64,000 nucleotides of DNA, from contig JAYWVB010000069.1 of the NCBI GenBank assembly GCA_039881045.1, forward strand, positions 62,001 to 126,000, given 5' to 3'. The notes under the pieces are model-generated. The model was not told where the DNA came from and searched no databases. It was given only the letters and a program-made list of their open reading frames with translations. The position numbers and the translations under genes are program-made. Positions 1 through 10,707 of this stretch are shown one piece after another. This DNA comes from Chaetomium olivaceum (lineage: Eukaryota > Ascomycota > Sordariomycetes > Sordariales > Chaetomiaceae). How positions within the stretch are numbered: the stretch's first letter is position 1; each line of letters opens with the position of its first letter.

Positions 1-25
1 TGCGTTCGAATCGCATACTTTCTGT
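1..25 (+). tRNA. trnW: 3' end of a tRNA, probably tRNA-Trp (partial)
   Basis: The window opens inside a tRNA: T-loop TTCGAAT closed by TGCG/CGCA, then ACTTTCT and a discriminator G. The anticodon lies outside the window. trnW usually precedes trnP and rnl in this gene order and often begins with a sequence that would pair with ACTTTCT, so the identity is inferred from position and acceptor only. Confidence 0.5.
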
Positions 26-455
26 AAATAATAGTCCAAAATAAGAATTTATTATAGAAAAAATCTATATTTAATATATAATATAATTAGTATTAGCTTT
101 CAGGGTTTATTTTATATATTTAATTTAGTAATGTGGATGATTAATATTTAAATTATTTTAATCTAATAAGTATTTTAAATAAGCCTTTATGGAATAGTTA
201 GTAGATCAAATTCTTTTTTTTTTATTTTAATAGGAAGAGACAGGAAGAAACAATATAATTAGTTTATATTACTATATATTACACTAATAATATTCTTTGT
301 ATTTAAGTAAATGTAATATAATACGGTACTATAGGATACGCTTTAAGAAAAGGGAATAAAATATAGAAGTGTATCCTTATATATTATTTTAATATAATGA
401 TTGTTATTATCATAACAATTCCAAAATCAAAGTATTATATAGTATATATACTATA
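26..455. other. AT-rich intergenic region, nothing recognised
   Basis: Very AT-rich sequence with short A/T runs between the partial tRNA and trnP. No reading frame, RNA fold or repeat that I can support. Confidence 0.6.
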
Positions 456-529
456 CGGGTTAGAGTCAGATTGGTTACGACGTTCCATTTGGGGTGGAAT
501 TTTTCTGTGTTCGAGTCACAGTAACCCGA
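456..529 (+). tRNA. trnP: tRNA-Pro (UGG)
   Basis: Cloverleaf with acceptor CGGGTTA/TAACCCG, anticodon stem TTCCA/TGGAA around loop TTTGGGG (anticodon TGG) and T-loop TTCGAGT. Lies directly upstream of rnl, its usual place. Confidence 0.92.
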
Positions 530-1250
530 CAAATTCTTTTTTAGAATTGTCTAAAAATAAATAGAAATATAAATGATATAAAGATATAAGTATATATATT
601 ATTGATATACGAGTATACAAAGAGACTATTATGGAAATTGCTGCTATGTATTAAAGAGATGTTTTTAGATTATGTTTGTTTTTTTTAACTACCAAAACAT
701 ATGAACTCTTAGAGAAATTATTTAATAAACGAAGTGAACTGAAATATCTTATTAACTTCAGGAAAAAAAATCAAACGAGATTCTATGATTAGTGTGAACT
801 AAAATAGAGTAGCCTATTTAAATAAGTAAAATGGCTTTAAAGCTGTTTGAATTTTATGGGGAACCTTCCTCAAAGGCTATAATATAATACATAAGCGACA
901 GAGTAAAGTACCGTGAGGGAACCGTTTTTGAAATAGTAGTTTTATAAGCAGCTCATGCTTTAATAAAAGGCTAGAGCGTACCTTTTGCATAATGGGTCAC
1001 CAAGTTAACATTAGATGCGAGCGATAAAAATTTAGGTATTTATATATACAGTCTAATATAGTTTTATCTACATCTGAGTGTATATTTACTTAATGTATAT
1101 GATACATAATACATGGTGAATTTTAATATAAATATATATAATATATATATGCGTAGTTAAACCGATCATTAAAATAATGAAAAGTGTCTAAAGTTAGACC
1201 CGAAGCCTGGTGATCTTACTATAGTCAGGGCTATAAAGGTCCGAACGGGT

Positions 1251-2646
1251 AGAATAACAAAATTGAGCCTTTGTTAATAGCCCATGCGAAAGTGAACCTT
1301 TCGCAATAAATCGTCAAATTGACGGGAAATCCTTAAAGCAATATTAACCAACCAGACGTGGTAACACAGTTTGGGGCGCAGGTAATGACTCGCGGTACGG
1401 TAAAATAAATATTGATCGATGAAAATAAAATCAATAGGTAATCCGCAGCCAAGTTCCCATAAACATAAGTTTTATGGGAAAAGGTTCATCGACTATAAGG
1501 TGATTGGTGTTATATAAATAATGCTTAAGATATAGTCAAGCCTCAATGGAAACATTGCAGGATAATATAATTATATGTGTGATGGCCAGAATAGACGCAT
1601 TCGTTTCGTTTCGATCTTCGTAAAGTATTGCATACTTCATTACTTTAATTAATCTTTTAATTATAAATAGACGAGTAATTATGATGAGTAAATACCCGTA
1701 GCAGCTACAAGCAAGGTACACCGTAGAAAGGTACTCGGGCCACCGGAAGGCTAGCACCCTACCCCGGTGATAGGATTGAAAAGATAACCTCTGAAGTATT
1801 AATACAAAAAAAATTTAATATTAAATAAAGCTACTAAAAAATTCTTTCTACAAATCTTAAACCTTAAAGGGGTTTTATCTTATCGCTTTTATTCATCAGA
1901 TAGTGTTAATAATATGGTTAAACCAAATATCGTATATATTAACTCAGATACTGAAAAATTAAGTATATTCGCAGACAATAGAGGTAAAGTAGGTGTATAT
2001 CGTTGGATTAATAAAACTAATGGGAATACTTATGTAGGTAGTTCTATTAATATTAGTGTGAGAATGTACACATATTTTAGCTTAAGATCTTTAGTTAAAA
2101 GTAATAGACCTATAGACAGGGCTTTATTAAAGTATGGGTTTTCGAGTTTTTCCTTAGAAATTTTAGAATACTGTGATAAAGATAATGTTTTATCTCGAGA
2201 ACAGTATTTTATAGATCTTCTGAAACCTGAGTACAATATCGTTCAAACAGCTGGTTCTACATTGGGGTATAAACATACACCCGAGTCTCTGGCTAAAATG
2301 AGGGATTTTATACTAAGCGATGAAGTACTAACAAGAAAGGCTCTTTCAACTAAGAATGCGGCTGAAGCTCGGAAAATATCTGTTATAGTTGAAAATATAA
2401 AAACTAAAGAAAAAACAAAATATGATAGTATGACAGAGGTAGGTAAAGTATTAGGGGTTCATAGAAATGCTGTAAGTCAAGCAGTAAAAAACAAGAGTCT
2501 TTTGAAAAAAACATATCTTGTTACAAAGAATAATTAACTAAACACATATATAATTGTATTATCCGTTAAATGGATAGTTTATAACTATTTAGGGAGAAAA
2601 ATCTCAGCTCAACCCTACCGAGATAGGAGGGTGAAGAGATAATCTG
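1251..2646 (+). mobile_element. Group I intron 1 of rnl
   Basis: Interrupts the rRNA between CCGAACGGGT and TATCGTTGCAAAG, near E. coli 780-800. Core pieces are visible: TCAAATTGACGGGAAATCC, CAGGTAATGACTCG, AATCCGCAGCCAAG, TTCATCGACTA and AAGATATAGTC. The core closely resembles those of cox2 intron 5 and nad4L intron 2. It carries a GIY-YIG reading frame downstream of the core. Confidence 0.85.
1914..2537 (+). CDS. GIY-YIG homing endonuclease in rnl intron 1
   Basis: 207 residues from the first ATG. The GIY-YIG domain starts at residue ~25 (GVYRWINKTNGNTYVGSS) and continues with the FxxEILEYC and LSREQYFIDLLKPEYN blocks that carry the catalytic Arg/Glu region. A NUMOD1-like helix-turn-helix (EVGKVLGVHRNAVSQAV) lies near the C-terminus. 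Expected to cut intronless rnl alleles and drive intron homing. The frame stays open upstream of the ATG to about 1855 and includes R-F-Y-S-S at 1884, so the real protein may start earlier, without ATG. Confidence 0.88.
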   Translation: MVKPNIVYINSDTEKLSIFADNRGKVGVYRWINKTNGNTYVGSSINISVRMYTYFSLRSLVKSNRPIDRALLKYGFSSFSLEILEYCDKDNVLSREQYFIDLLKPEYNIVQTAGSTLGYKHTPESLAKMRDFILSDEVLTRKALSTKNAAEARKISVIVENIKTKEKTKYDSMTEVGKVLGVHRNAVSQAVKNKSLLKKTYLVTKNN

Positions 2647-3524
2647 TATCGTTGCAAAGATATCCGAAGAACTATGGTAAGCAAGTGAAAGACAATACTG
2701 ACCAGGATAGCTGGTTTTCTGCGAAACCTATAATAGTAGGCAGTTTAAGTAACATCTTAGTAGGTACAGAACTTAATCTCATACAAGATGTATATTATCC
2801 TAAATCTTTTTTTATGAAATACATTTTTTTTTTGTAAACATCGGGGGATCGTGAAGATTTTATCGGTGAGTATGTAGACTCGGAATGGCAAAGATGGATC
2901 TTGAATTATCGGACATAGAATGATAAGGTTGTATGTCAAAAGGGAAACAGCCCAGAACAAAGTAGTTAAGGTTCCAAAATTATTATTGAGTGAAATTAAG
3001 AAAGTTTTTATATAAGTCGACAAGAAGATAGGCTTGGAAGCAGCCATAATTTAAAGAACTCGTAACAGAGCACTTGTTAAATCTTAAAAGCATCGAAAAT
3101 TTATCGGATCTAAATAATATACCGAGACTTTGTCCATAAATAACCTTAATATTAATGTTATTTGATGGGGTAGCAGAACGTTGAGTTAATATTGGACTTT
3201 TTTTTTTTAAAGAAAACTATAGGACAACTCAAGTGATAATGGTGACATGAGTAACAAAAAAGAAGGGCTAAACCCTCTCGCCTAAAGCTTATGGATTAAA
3301 GAAAAGTAACGGCCTCTAAGTTTATAATCTGAAGATTGTGACGATGAGAAAATCTTATTACTTTTAAGGACAACATTTTTTTACGTGGGAAATGTGCTGG
3401 AAAAGTAAGTAATCTAAAACCGTACCTAAAAACTGACACAAGTAAGCTAGTAGAGAATACGAAGGCGTAAATGAGGCAACAATCATAAAGGAACTCGGCA
3501 AACTAACTACCGTAACTTAGGGAT

Positions 3525-4945
3525 GTTTGTCCTTCGATATTTTAAGTATTAATGCTTAAAATTATCGAGAAAATATTGGGAAAATTTCAAAAATTACTTA
3601 TATAAAATTAAGTAAATTTGAAGCGGAGTTTAATTGTGTGTCAGTAATACGTATTATTTAATGCAAACGAAGTACGCACTAAATAAATCAGTGTTATAGA
3701 AACAATAAAACCGTTCAACGACTAAAGTGTGAGTAACACAGCAATAATCACTTAATATTACCCAACTGATCTCCTCTGTTGTATAATACACAAATATGTA
3801 AATAAATTTAATGACGAATACAAATGAAGAATCAAATAAATAAAAATTTTTATGAGTGAGTTGCAGGGTTTATAGATGCTGAAGGATGTTTTCATATAAA
3901 ACGTAAAATAATGTCTAATGGTAAAATACGTTATTCTTTTGAATTTACAATTAAATTGCACATAGATGATGAAAATGTTTTAAAAACTATTTGTCTTAAA
4001 TTAAATATAGGACGAGTAGTATTAAGACCTAATTATAATGTATGTTTGTTTGAAGTGTGTTCTGAAAAGGAATTACGAATTCTTATCAAGATATTAGATG
4101 AGCACCAATTAATGGGTGATAAATATTTAGATTACCTTAATTTCAGGAAAGCTTTCTTTTTATATTTTGAACGTCCAGATTTAGTAACTGAAACCTTGAA
4201 AACTCAGATTGAAGAATTACGTGCTAATCATAATACAAAACGCGTGACTACTATCTTACCTTTAAATTATAAACGTATAATTACGGATTATAAATTGTTA
4301 GGTTTTATAGAAGGAGAAGGTAGTTTCTTCGTGCAAACACGAGGATTAACACCTAAGTTTGAGTTAGAATTAACTTCTGCTCAAAAACCTCTTTTAATAG
4401 ATATTCGTGAGTATTTGATGCTACATGTAACGGACACATACACTAAAGGGGGAATTAAACTACGTGATTGTAAGGCTAAAGGTAATAATAAACCTTCAGT
4501 AAGACTTGAAATCACGGGTATTTCCTTTTTACATAATTTTTTAAATCCTTTTTTAGGTAAATTAGAATTCTATTCTAGAAAGAAGGAAGATTTTAAAACC
4601 TTTTGTTTTATATGTGAAAAACTATATAACAAAGCTCATATTAATAATGAAGAAGTAAAAGATTTATTATTAAAGCTTTCAAAAGGTATGAATGGTGCAA
4701 GATATACTACAAATAAACTTACAGATAAAACATTAACTGATAAGATTGATATAAGTAGAGATAAAGAGACTTTATAGCAATAAGACTCCTTAACATGGAG
4801 CCATTTCATAAAGCAGATCGGAGTTTTTTTAACCCTAAAGATATTTACAACGTGAGAGATACAGAAGACATAGTCTGAACCATTTCGTGAGAGGTGGAAA
4901 GTTAAGATTAAAAATATTTAATCTTGAAAAACTGATAACAAGTTG
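3525..4945 (+). mobile_element. Group I intron 2 of rnl (domain IV)
   Basis: Inserted after CTTAGGGAT and before AAGGAGGGCTC, about E. coli 1680-1700. Begins GTTTGTCCTTC, contains GTTCAACGACTA and GACATAGTCTGAACCATT, and ends GATAACAAGTTG. Both ends are nearly the same as in rnl intron 3, which sits after the similar exon word CTAGGGAT. Contains one LAGLIDADG gene. Confidence 0.88.
3824..4777 (+). CDS. Two-motif LAGLIDADG endonuclease in rnl intron 2
   Basis: 317 residues starting at ATG 3824, which needs TGA at 3857 read as Trp to reach the first motif (EWVAGFIDAEGCF, residue ~11). A later ATG at 3911 would skip motif 1, so the upstream start is right. Motif 2 (KLLGFIEGEGSFF) is at residue ~155. 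Standard monomeric LAGLIDADG_1 architecture with the HLxxLGxG-like and FxxK.L repeats after each motif. Intact; presumably the mobility enzyme, possibly a maturase, of its host intron. Confidence 0.92.
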
Positions 4946-5908
4946 AAGGAGGGCTCATTCGTCTCGATTAATACGAGTAAAAAGGAAGAAGCATAAAATG
5001 TTGTTGTACGACTGTTTAATTAAAACAAAGCACTTTGCAAAAGATGATAAATCTAAGTATTGAGTGTGATTTCTGCCCGATGCCGGCTGGTTAACGAATT
5101 TTTTAAATTGAAAGGTTTGATTTTAGAGGAACCCCCGGTTAATGGCGGCCTTAGCGTGAGGGTCCTAAGGTAGCGAAACGCCTTGGCCGTTAAATGCGGT
5201 CTTGCATGAATGATGTAACGATACAACAGCTGTCTCTATGATTGACTCAGTGAAATTGGAATAACTGTGCAGATACAGTTTACCTCTAGTTAGACGAGAA
5301 GACCCTATGCAGCTTTACTATTACTAATTATTGAGTATGATCCCGGATTTTTCTAGTGTATAAGGTAATCGATAAGATATAATTGAAACACCTTTATAAT
5401 TCTGTCATATTATTAAACCTTGCTTTAGTAAGGGACAATTGCTAGGAGATAGTTTATGTGGGGCACAGACCCCATAAAGAGTAAATGGGTGTGTCTAAAA
5501 TAAAAAATTAATGTTTGCGATTTTTCTTTTATAGTAATCCTATATAGAATCATTTATGTTCTATTCATAGAATGTAATACATATAACTTATATGTATATA
5601 TAGTCCTTGGATACAGTGTGAAAGTTATATATGTATTTATTTGCATATTAATTTCGATGAAGTTAGGTAAGATTTTATTTATAGAGAAATTAGATGTAAT
5701 AAAAAAAATATTTTGAGTATTAAACTCTAATATTTTTATAGTTATTATTTTTTAATAATAATAATGTTTATTACTTGTAAAGCTTAATGGCTTAATCTTG
5801 CCTTACTGTTTGATTAACAACAAATCTTACAGTCGCGTAAGCGGGGCATAGGATCACAAGATACAAAAAGGAAAGATCTTGGATTTTTGGAAAAGCTACG
5901 CTAGGGAT

Positions 5909-7533
5909 GTTTGTCCTTCAATATTAAAAAAAAAATAATTGAGAAAATATTGGGTTAATTTCAAAAATTACTTTTTAGTCGGCTACTTTATAAAAATAAG
6001 GCTTGCTACGCAGCGACAAAGTAAATTTGAAGCGAAATTTATCTTAGCATTTAGTATAAAGATAAAAACGTTCAACGACTATAAGGTGAGTAATGCTAAC
6101 AATAATCCTTTGTTAATGCCCAACTTTCTTTTTTTTTTTTATGTATAAAAATATGTAAAATAGTGAATAAAATTATTTATGAAAAAAAATACTCTCAAAT
6201 TTATAGATATATTTAGTAAATATATTAAAAATAATAGTAAAATTATACCCTCTAAGGTAAAAATATCTGATGTAGGTAATACAAAGTATTTTCCTCCTGT
6301 ATCTAAAGAATGAAAAAATAGTATTTATGTTTTCAACCCTAAGAATCTAAAAAACTTTCCTATGTATGATATAAATATTAATTTTTTAATTAAAAAATTT
6401 TTCAATTTACAATTTAACTATAAATTTTTATTCAAAAAATATAAACCTTATAGACTTAGATCTTTTTCTTTGAATAAAATATATGCAAGTAAAGCCGAAA
6501 TAAAGCATACTAACAATAAAGCTATTTTGACTGTGTATGTGTATAATCGAGAAAAGATATCTTTATTAAAAAAAATAAAAATATTGAAGAAAGGTTTTTA
6601 TAATAAGGTTAAATTACTAATTTATAAAAATAAAGAAATATTCTTTTATAACGGAGAAGATACTAATCTTATATATAATAAAGCAATTAAAGCTTTATTA
6701 TATAAAAACCTTAAACTTATCCGAAAATATAAATTGAGATTAAGTCTTAATAAATATAAATTCGAAGAAAAACTTTTATATAAATTAAAAAATTTTATTA
6801 TAAAATATTATAATAAAAAAGTAGAATTTAATATTGTTAATATTAGATCTGTGGTTTTCCATACTGATTTTTTTACTAAAATATTAACATCTAAACTTTT
6901 AAATAGGAAAGCTAACATATTAGCCGCGATGGATACTATTTTAAATAAAGTGGTTTTACCCAAAGTAAATAGAATAGTAGAAAAAAGTTTAGAAAAAAAA
7001 AGTCTTAATTTACTGGAAAATAAATATAAATATCTAAATTTAAGTTTTATATTAAATAAAAACAAGAATTTATCAAAAGTATTAAACAAATTATATCATA
7101 ATATAATTATGGATTATTATAACAATAATTTAAATAAAGACTTTTTCAGGATATACGAAATTATATTTAATTCTATAAACTATAAAAATATGGCGGGTGT
7201 AAGACTTGAGGCCAAAGGTAGATTGACTAAAAGATACAGAGCGGATCGTGCAGTTTTTAAAGTTAGATGAAAAGGTGGATTAAAAAATATAGATTCTTCA
7301 TACAAGGGGTTATCTACACAAAATTATAGAGGACACGCAAATGCAAATATAGATTATAGCATGCTTACATCTAAAAGAAGGATTGGTGCTTTTGCAGTAA
7401 AAGGATGGGTTTCAGGTAAAAAGTAATGTAATAGTTTTTATATTCTAAAAAATACATAAAAAAAAAAAGAAATGAAGAAATAGTCTGAACCATTTTGTGA
7501 AAGATGGAAATAAATTAATATGATAACAAGTTG
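5909..7533 (+). mobile_element. Group I intron 3 of rnl (L2449 position), hosting rps3
   Basis: Inserted in GCTAGGGAT|AACAGG, the well-known L2449 site of fungal rnl. Begins GTTTGTCCTTC and ends GATAACAAGTTG, as rnl intron 2 does. The reading frame is ribosomal protein S3 instead of an endonuclease, as is usual in Pezizomycotina. Confidence 0.92.
6179..7426 (+). CDS. rps3: Ribosomal protein S3 (intron-encoded)
   Basis: 415 residues from ATG 6179 to TAA 7426, with TGA codons at 6311 and 7268 read as Trp. Very Lys/Asn/Ile/Tyr-rich, as fungal mitochondrial Rps3 is. The conserved C-terminal end is recognisable: GVRLEAKGRLTKRYRADR near residue 340, then a stretch ending RIGAFAVKGWVSGKK. It is a component of the mitoribosomal small subunit and lies in the rnl L2449 intron, its canonical location. 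No frameshift was seen, unlike many neighbours. Confidence 0.95.
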
Positions 7534-8130
7534 AACAGGCTAATTTGCGCAAGAGTGTACATAATGAGTGCGCGGTTTGGCACCTCGATGTCGGCTTAAC
7601 TTATCCTCATGGACGCAGAAACTATGTAGGGTACGACTGTTCGTCGATTAAAAAGTTACATGAGCTGGGTTAAATACGTCGTGAGACAGTATGGTTTCTA
7701 TCTTCTAGAGGGAGTTAGAATAAAACAAAGATTAACCTTGTACGAAAGGAACATGGGACACTATTGTTATACCTTGGCTGTATACCAGTTTTATTAACCA
7801 ATGGTTTACCTGTTGTTTATATGCCTGATATTAATTATTAATATTGAAACAATATTAATATATAGGATAATTATATTAATTATCCGGGGATGTTAACGTC
7901 ACTTTACTAAATAAATAATATAAGCACGGCAGGAAAGCTAAGTTAGTCCAAGATAAGTGCTGAAAGCATATAGGCACGAAACTTACTTTGAGATATTTCT
8001 TAAATATACGTAATATAATATTACATTAATAGGCCTAGATTGTAATAATTTAGAGATTTTAAGACATTAGGTACTAATTTTATAAGCAACTATATAGTTA
8101 ATATATCTTATTTATATTTTAAAAATTTAT

Positions 8131-8201
8131 GCCTAGTTAGCATAAAAGTAATGCGATTGTTTTGTAATCAATATAAGCAAGTGCGATACTTGCACTGGGC
8201 T
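8131..8201 (+). tRNA. trnT: tRNA-Thr (UGU)
   Basis: Acceptor GCCTAGT/ACTGGGC, anticodon loop TTTGTAA (TGT), T-arm GCAAG-TGCGATA-CTTGC. First tRNA after rnl, its usual position. The 130 bases that follow hold only weak tRNA-like scraps. Confidence 0.88.
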
Positions 8202-8333
8202 AGCCACTAGTTATGAATTAGCAATATGCAGCACAACACCGTGTATACATAATTATAACAGATAAAAATTCTTGTATTAATCGAAGGAGTTCGATTTCGA
8301 CGCACGCTAAAAGCTAAATAAAGTAAATTATAA

Positions 8334-8405
8334 GGATTAGTAGTCAAGTGGTACGACATAGCTCTTTCAATGCTAGCATCGCAGGTTCGATTCCTGCCTA
8401 GTCTA
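8334..8405 (+). tRNA. trnE: tRNA-Glu (UUC)
   Basis: Acceptor GGATTAG/CTAGTCT, anticodon loop CTTTCAA (TTC), T-loop TTCGATT in a GCAGG/CCTGC stem. Confidence 0.9.
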
Positions 8406-8582
8406 GCCAGTTAAATTATATGTATATGTATATATATAATTATAGTAATATAGTAACTTTGACTGGTTTATGCGTAAAAAAAAAACCCCTAATTTTTTTT
8501 TCATTTATTGTATTGTATTATATATTAAGGTAATTTTGAGGCTAAGCAAGCTAAGCCATATTTGCATTTATATGTAATTATT

Positions 8583-8630
8583 GAGGCTATAGCTCAATTG
8601 GTAGAGCGTACTGCTCATAACAGTAATTTA
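8583..8630 (+). pseudogene. Truncated tRNA-Met 5' part (CAU)
   Basis: Carries the acceptor 5' strand, D-arm and complete anticodon arm (TACTG-CTCATAA-CAGTA) of a tRNA-Met, closely matching the intact trnM at 10036. No T-arm follows in register; the sequence leaves tRNA homology at about 8630 and enters an endonuclease module. An acceptor-like TAGCCTTA at 8771 and a perfect T-arm-like hairpin at 8779-8797 suggest scattered 3' remnants. Confidence 0.7.
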
Positions 8631-8804
8631 CTCTAATTAGTTATAGAAATGAAAAAAAAAATTATCACCTCTAATTTATTAGGCCCAGGACGAGCACTAT
8701 GTGCTTGGTCGGAGGGTGAAATAAAAAAAAATTATTTATTAAATAAAGGATAATAGGTAGCTATTTTATTAGCCTTATCTAAGGTTCGACTCCTTAGTAT
8801 CTTT

Positions 8805-9991
8805 GTGGGAAACATACTATTATTAAAAAAAGGGACAGTTAACCTTTCAACCCGAGGAATGAAAGGTATATTTAAAAATGTAGGTTTATTTTTTATAGTA
8901 ATAGACCGGGCGGCAACTTTCTGGAGTCGCCTGGGCTGCTGTGCCGGTGTATCTTATGAGACTTTACGTAGAATAAGAGGTTATTCTACGACTTCTTTCA
9001 ACAATTCCCTTAAACATTCTTCGAATTTAAATCAATTATCTTTTATTGAATGGTTTAGAGGATTCACAGACGCTGAAGGTTGTTTTTAATAGCTAAGGTG
9101 GGTGGTAACAGCTTTGCATTTAGATTTATAATAAAACTACATAAAGACGATTTAAATTTATTAAATTTTCAAATTTTTTTTAAATAGGTAACGTCTGGGT
9201 CGATCCTGCGGAGGGAATCAGCTTATTTTAAAGTTACATCCCCTCCTACGGAGGTGGTCAAATATATAATATATTTATTTTCTACTTATCCTTTAAATTC
9301 AAATAAACATTTAAATTTTTTAGCTTTTCGTGAGGCTTATGAACTTTATACTTTACCTCAAAATAAACCACGTGATGAAATAATTCAAGAAATTAGTATT
9401 ATTAAAATACTATGAATTCTAAAAGAGTTTATTGTGAGATTAACAACGGGTCTTTATCTAATGGTATAATGAATAATCATGAAATTTGTATAACAGATAA
9501 TTGATTACTAGGTTTCATTGAAGGAGATGGGAGTTTTTCTATAGTTAAAAAAGATAATATACTAACTTTCTCTATCAGCCAGAAAGGTAACTTAGTTTTA
9601 ATGGAAGCTATAAAAAAGTATTTCTCCAATTTAGCTAGTTCAAATTCTTTAGAAGAATTTGATAATACTTTAAATATAGATGTTATCTATATTACTAAAT
9701 CTAAAAATAGTTATTCTGAAACTGTTTATGTTTTAATTGTTAAATCTAAAGAATTTGTTAAAAGCGTGCTTATTCCTTATTTTGAGACTTTAACTTTTTA
9801 TGCTGCTTACGAAGTTATGCAGAAAAAAAACACAAGTAAAACTTCAAGATAAAGAAGGATTAGTTTTTAAAACATTCGATTCAAAGAATCAATGCGCAGA
9901 ATTTTTAGGTATAAGTACTCATACTGTATCTAAGAGAAAAATAACGAATTCACCAGTTATATACAAAAATCAAGAATATTTTATTATTTAG
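8805..9991 (+). pseudogene. Broken two-motif LAGLIDADG endonuclease between two trnM copies
   Basis: First part (8805-9089) has a leader ending RGYSTTSF and motif 1 ([13 protein letters not shown]), then an immediate stop; one base later the frame continues as FLIAKVGG..KLHKDD. A scrambled stretch follows at 9185-9410. Motif 2 (WLLGFIEGDGSFSIV) is at about 9504, the frame then runs to 9852, shifts, and ends 9991 with a NUMOD1-like FDSKNQCAEFLGISTHTVSK. At least three frame breaks, so not functional as read, though assembly indels cannot be excluded. Flanked by a truncated and an intact trnM. Confidence 0.8.
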
Positions 9992-10035
9992 TTAATTTTA
10001 AATTATTAAATAATTAATTTTAAATTATTTAATAA

Positions 10036-10108
10036 GAGGCTATAGCTTAATTGGTAAAGCATACTACTCATGATAGTACTTTTGAGTGTTCAAGTCACTT
10101 TAGCCTTA
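10036..10108 (+). tRNA. trnM: tRNA-Met (CAU)
   Basis: Acceptor GAGGCTA/TAGCCTT (one G-U), anticodon loop CTCATGA, T-loop TTCAAGT. Intact counterpart of the fragment at 8583. Confidence 0.88.
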
Positions 10109-10121
10109 TAAATTAAAAATT

Positions 10122-10193
10122 TGCGGGTTAGTGTAATAGTTAACATTTTTAGCTCATGTCTAAAAGAAAAAGGTGCAAATCCTTTACCCGCAT
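10122..10193 (+). tRNA. trnM: tRNA-Met (CAU), second
   Basis: Perfect acceptor TGCGGGT/ACCCGCA, anticodon stem TTTTAG/CTAAAA around CTCATGT, T-loop TGCAAAT. Adjacent trnM pairs are usual here; which is the initiator was not determined. Confidence 0.88.
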
Positions 10194-10248
10194 ATATATA
10201 CAAACAATTATAATTGTATTTAGTTATATAATGAATATACCTATAATA

Positions 10249-10274
10249 TATCCGAGTGCTGGAATGGTAGATAG
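10249..10274 (+). pseudogene. Truncated tRNA-Leu head (H1)
   Basis: TATCCGAG followed by the D-arm word TGCTGGAATGGTAGA typical of tRNA-Leu; tRNA homology stops there. The acceptor strand is the exact complement of CTCGGATA at 14282-14289, which follows a T-arm. H1 and that tail look like the two halves of one split gene. Confidence 0.6.
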
Positions 10275-10515
10275 TGTAAGAAGATTAATTAGTCGGTTAG
10301 GCAACCAACAAATTTTAATGAAGGTTGTTAAGGGTGGGTGGGTAATGTAATGTTTGTATTATTGATTTTTTGGTTTTGTGAATTATAAATATATTAGAAA
10401 TATAGTTTTTACATTACTATGTTTGATGACAAAAGTCTGGTTGCTCCCTTAAAGGGCTATTAAAAAAAAAAAGTAATATATACAAGTAAAATGTCAAAGT
10501 TATTTGTATATAAAA

Positions 10516-10541
10516 ACCTGAGTGCTGGAATGGTAGACAGT
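10516..10541 (+). pseudogene. Truncated tRNA-Leu head (H2)
   Basis: ACCTGAG plus the same Leu D-arm word, then homology ends. The acceptor pairs over 7 bp (one G-U) with TTCAGGT at 12187-12193, which follows a T-arm (GGGTG-TTCAAGT-CACCC). Confidence 0.6.
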
Positions 10542-10626
10542 GAATACTACCCGGAGTATTTGCCTAAGCTGTACGTGGGTGGTATGAGTACTATACTTTT
10601 GCTAATATTTATTTAATAAATAAAAA

Positions 10627-10707
10627 ACCCTAGTGCTGGAATGGTAGACAGAAACCTCTTAAGATGGTTCGATTAAATTCGTGAGTGTTCAAGTCACTCT
10701 TAGGGTA
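10627..10707 (+). tRNA. trnL: tRNA-Leu (UAA)
   Basis: Class II tRNA: acceptor ACCCTAG/TTAGGGT, D-arm TGCTGGAATGGTAGACA, anticodon loop CTTAAGA (TAA), variable arm CGATTAAATTCG, T-arm GAGTG-TTCAAGT-CACTC. Sits immediately before an endonuclease ATG and between heads and tails of broken trnL copies. Confidence 0.88.

Larger units (their letters stand above)
600..8065 (+). rRNA. rnl: Mitochondrial large-subunit rRNA, four exons
   Basis: Large-subunit rRNA split by three group I introns. Exons: about 600-1250, 2647-3524, 4946-5908 and 7534-about 8065. Landmarks: the GTGATC/CCGAAC region in exon 1, the GTCCTAAGGTAGCGAAA block near 5162 (domain IV), GACCCTATGCAGCTTTA near 5302 and CTACGCTAGGGAT|AACAGG across intron 3 (domain V), the sarcin-ricin loop near 7742 (GTACGAAAGG), and the 3' block with AAGTGCTGAAAGCAT near 7954. 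Exon junctions were set by alignment from memory with bacterial 23S rRNA and by the usual U before and G at the end of group I introns. The outer 5' and 3' ends are approximate. It forms the peptidyl-transferase subunit of the mitoribosome. Confidence 0.93.

Noticed and set aside
6808..7089. Minus-strand open frame opposite rps3
   Set aside because: Antisense shadow of a Lys/Asn/Leu-rich gene; no conserved features.
8202..8333. Second tRNA-Glu between trnT and trnE
   Set aside because: A GGAGTTCGAT-like T-arm fragment and TTCTT are visible, but no acceptor, D or anticodon stem pairs.
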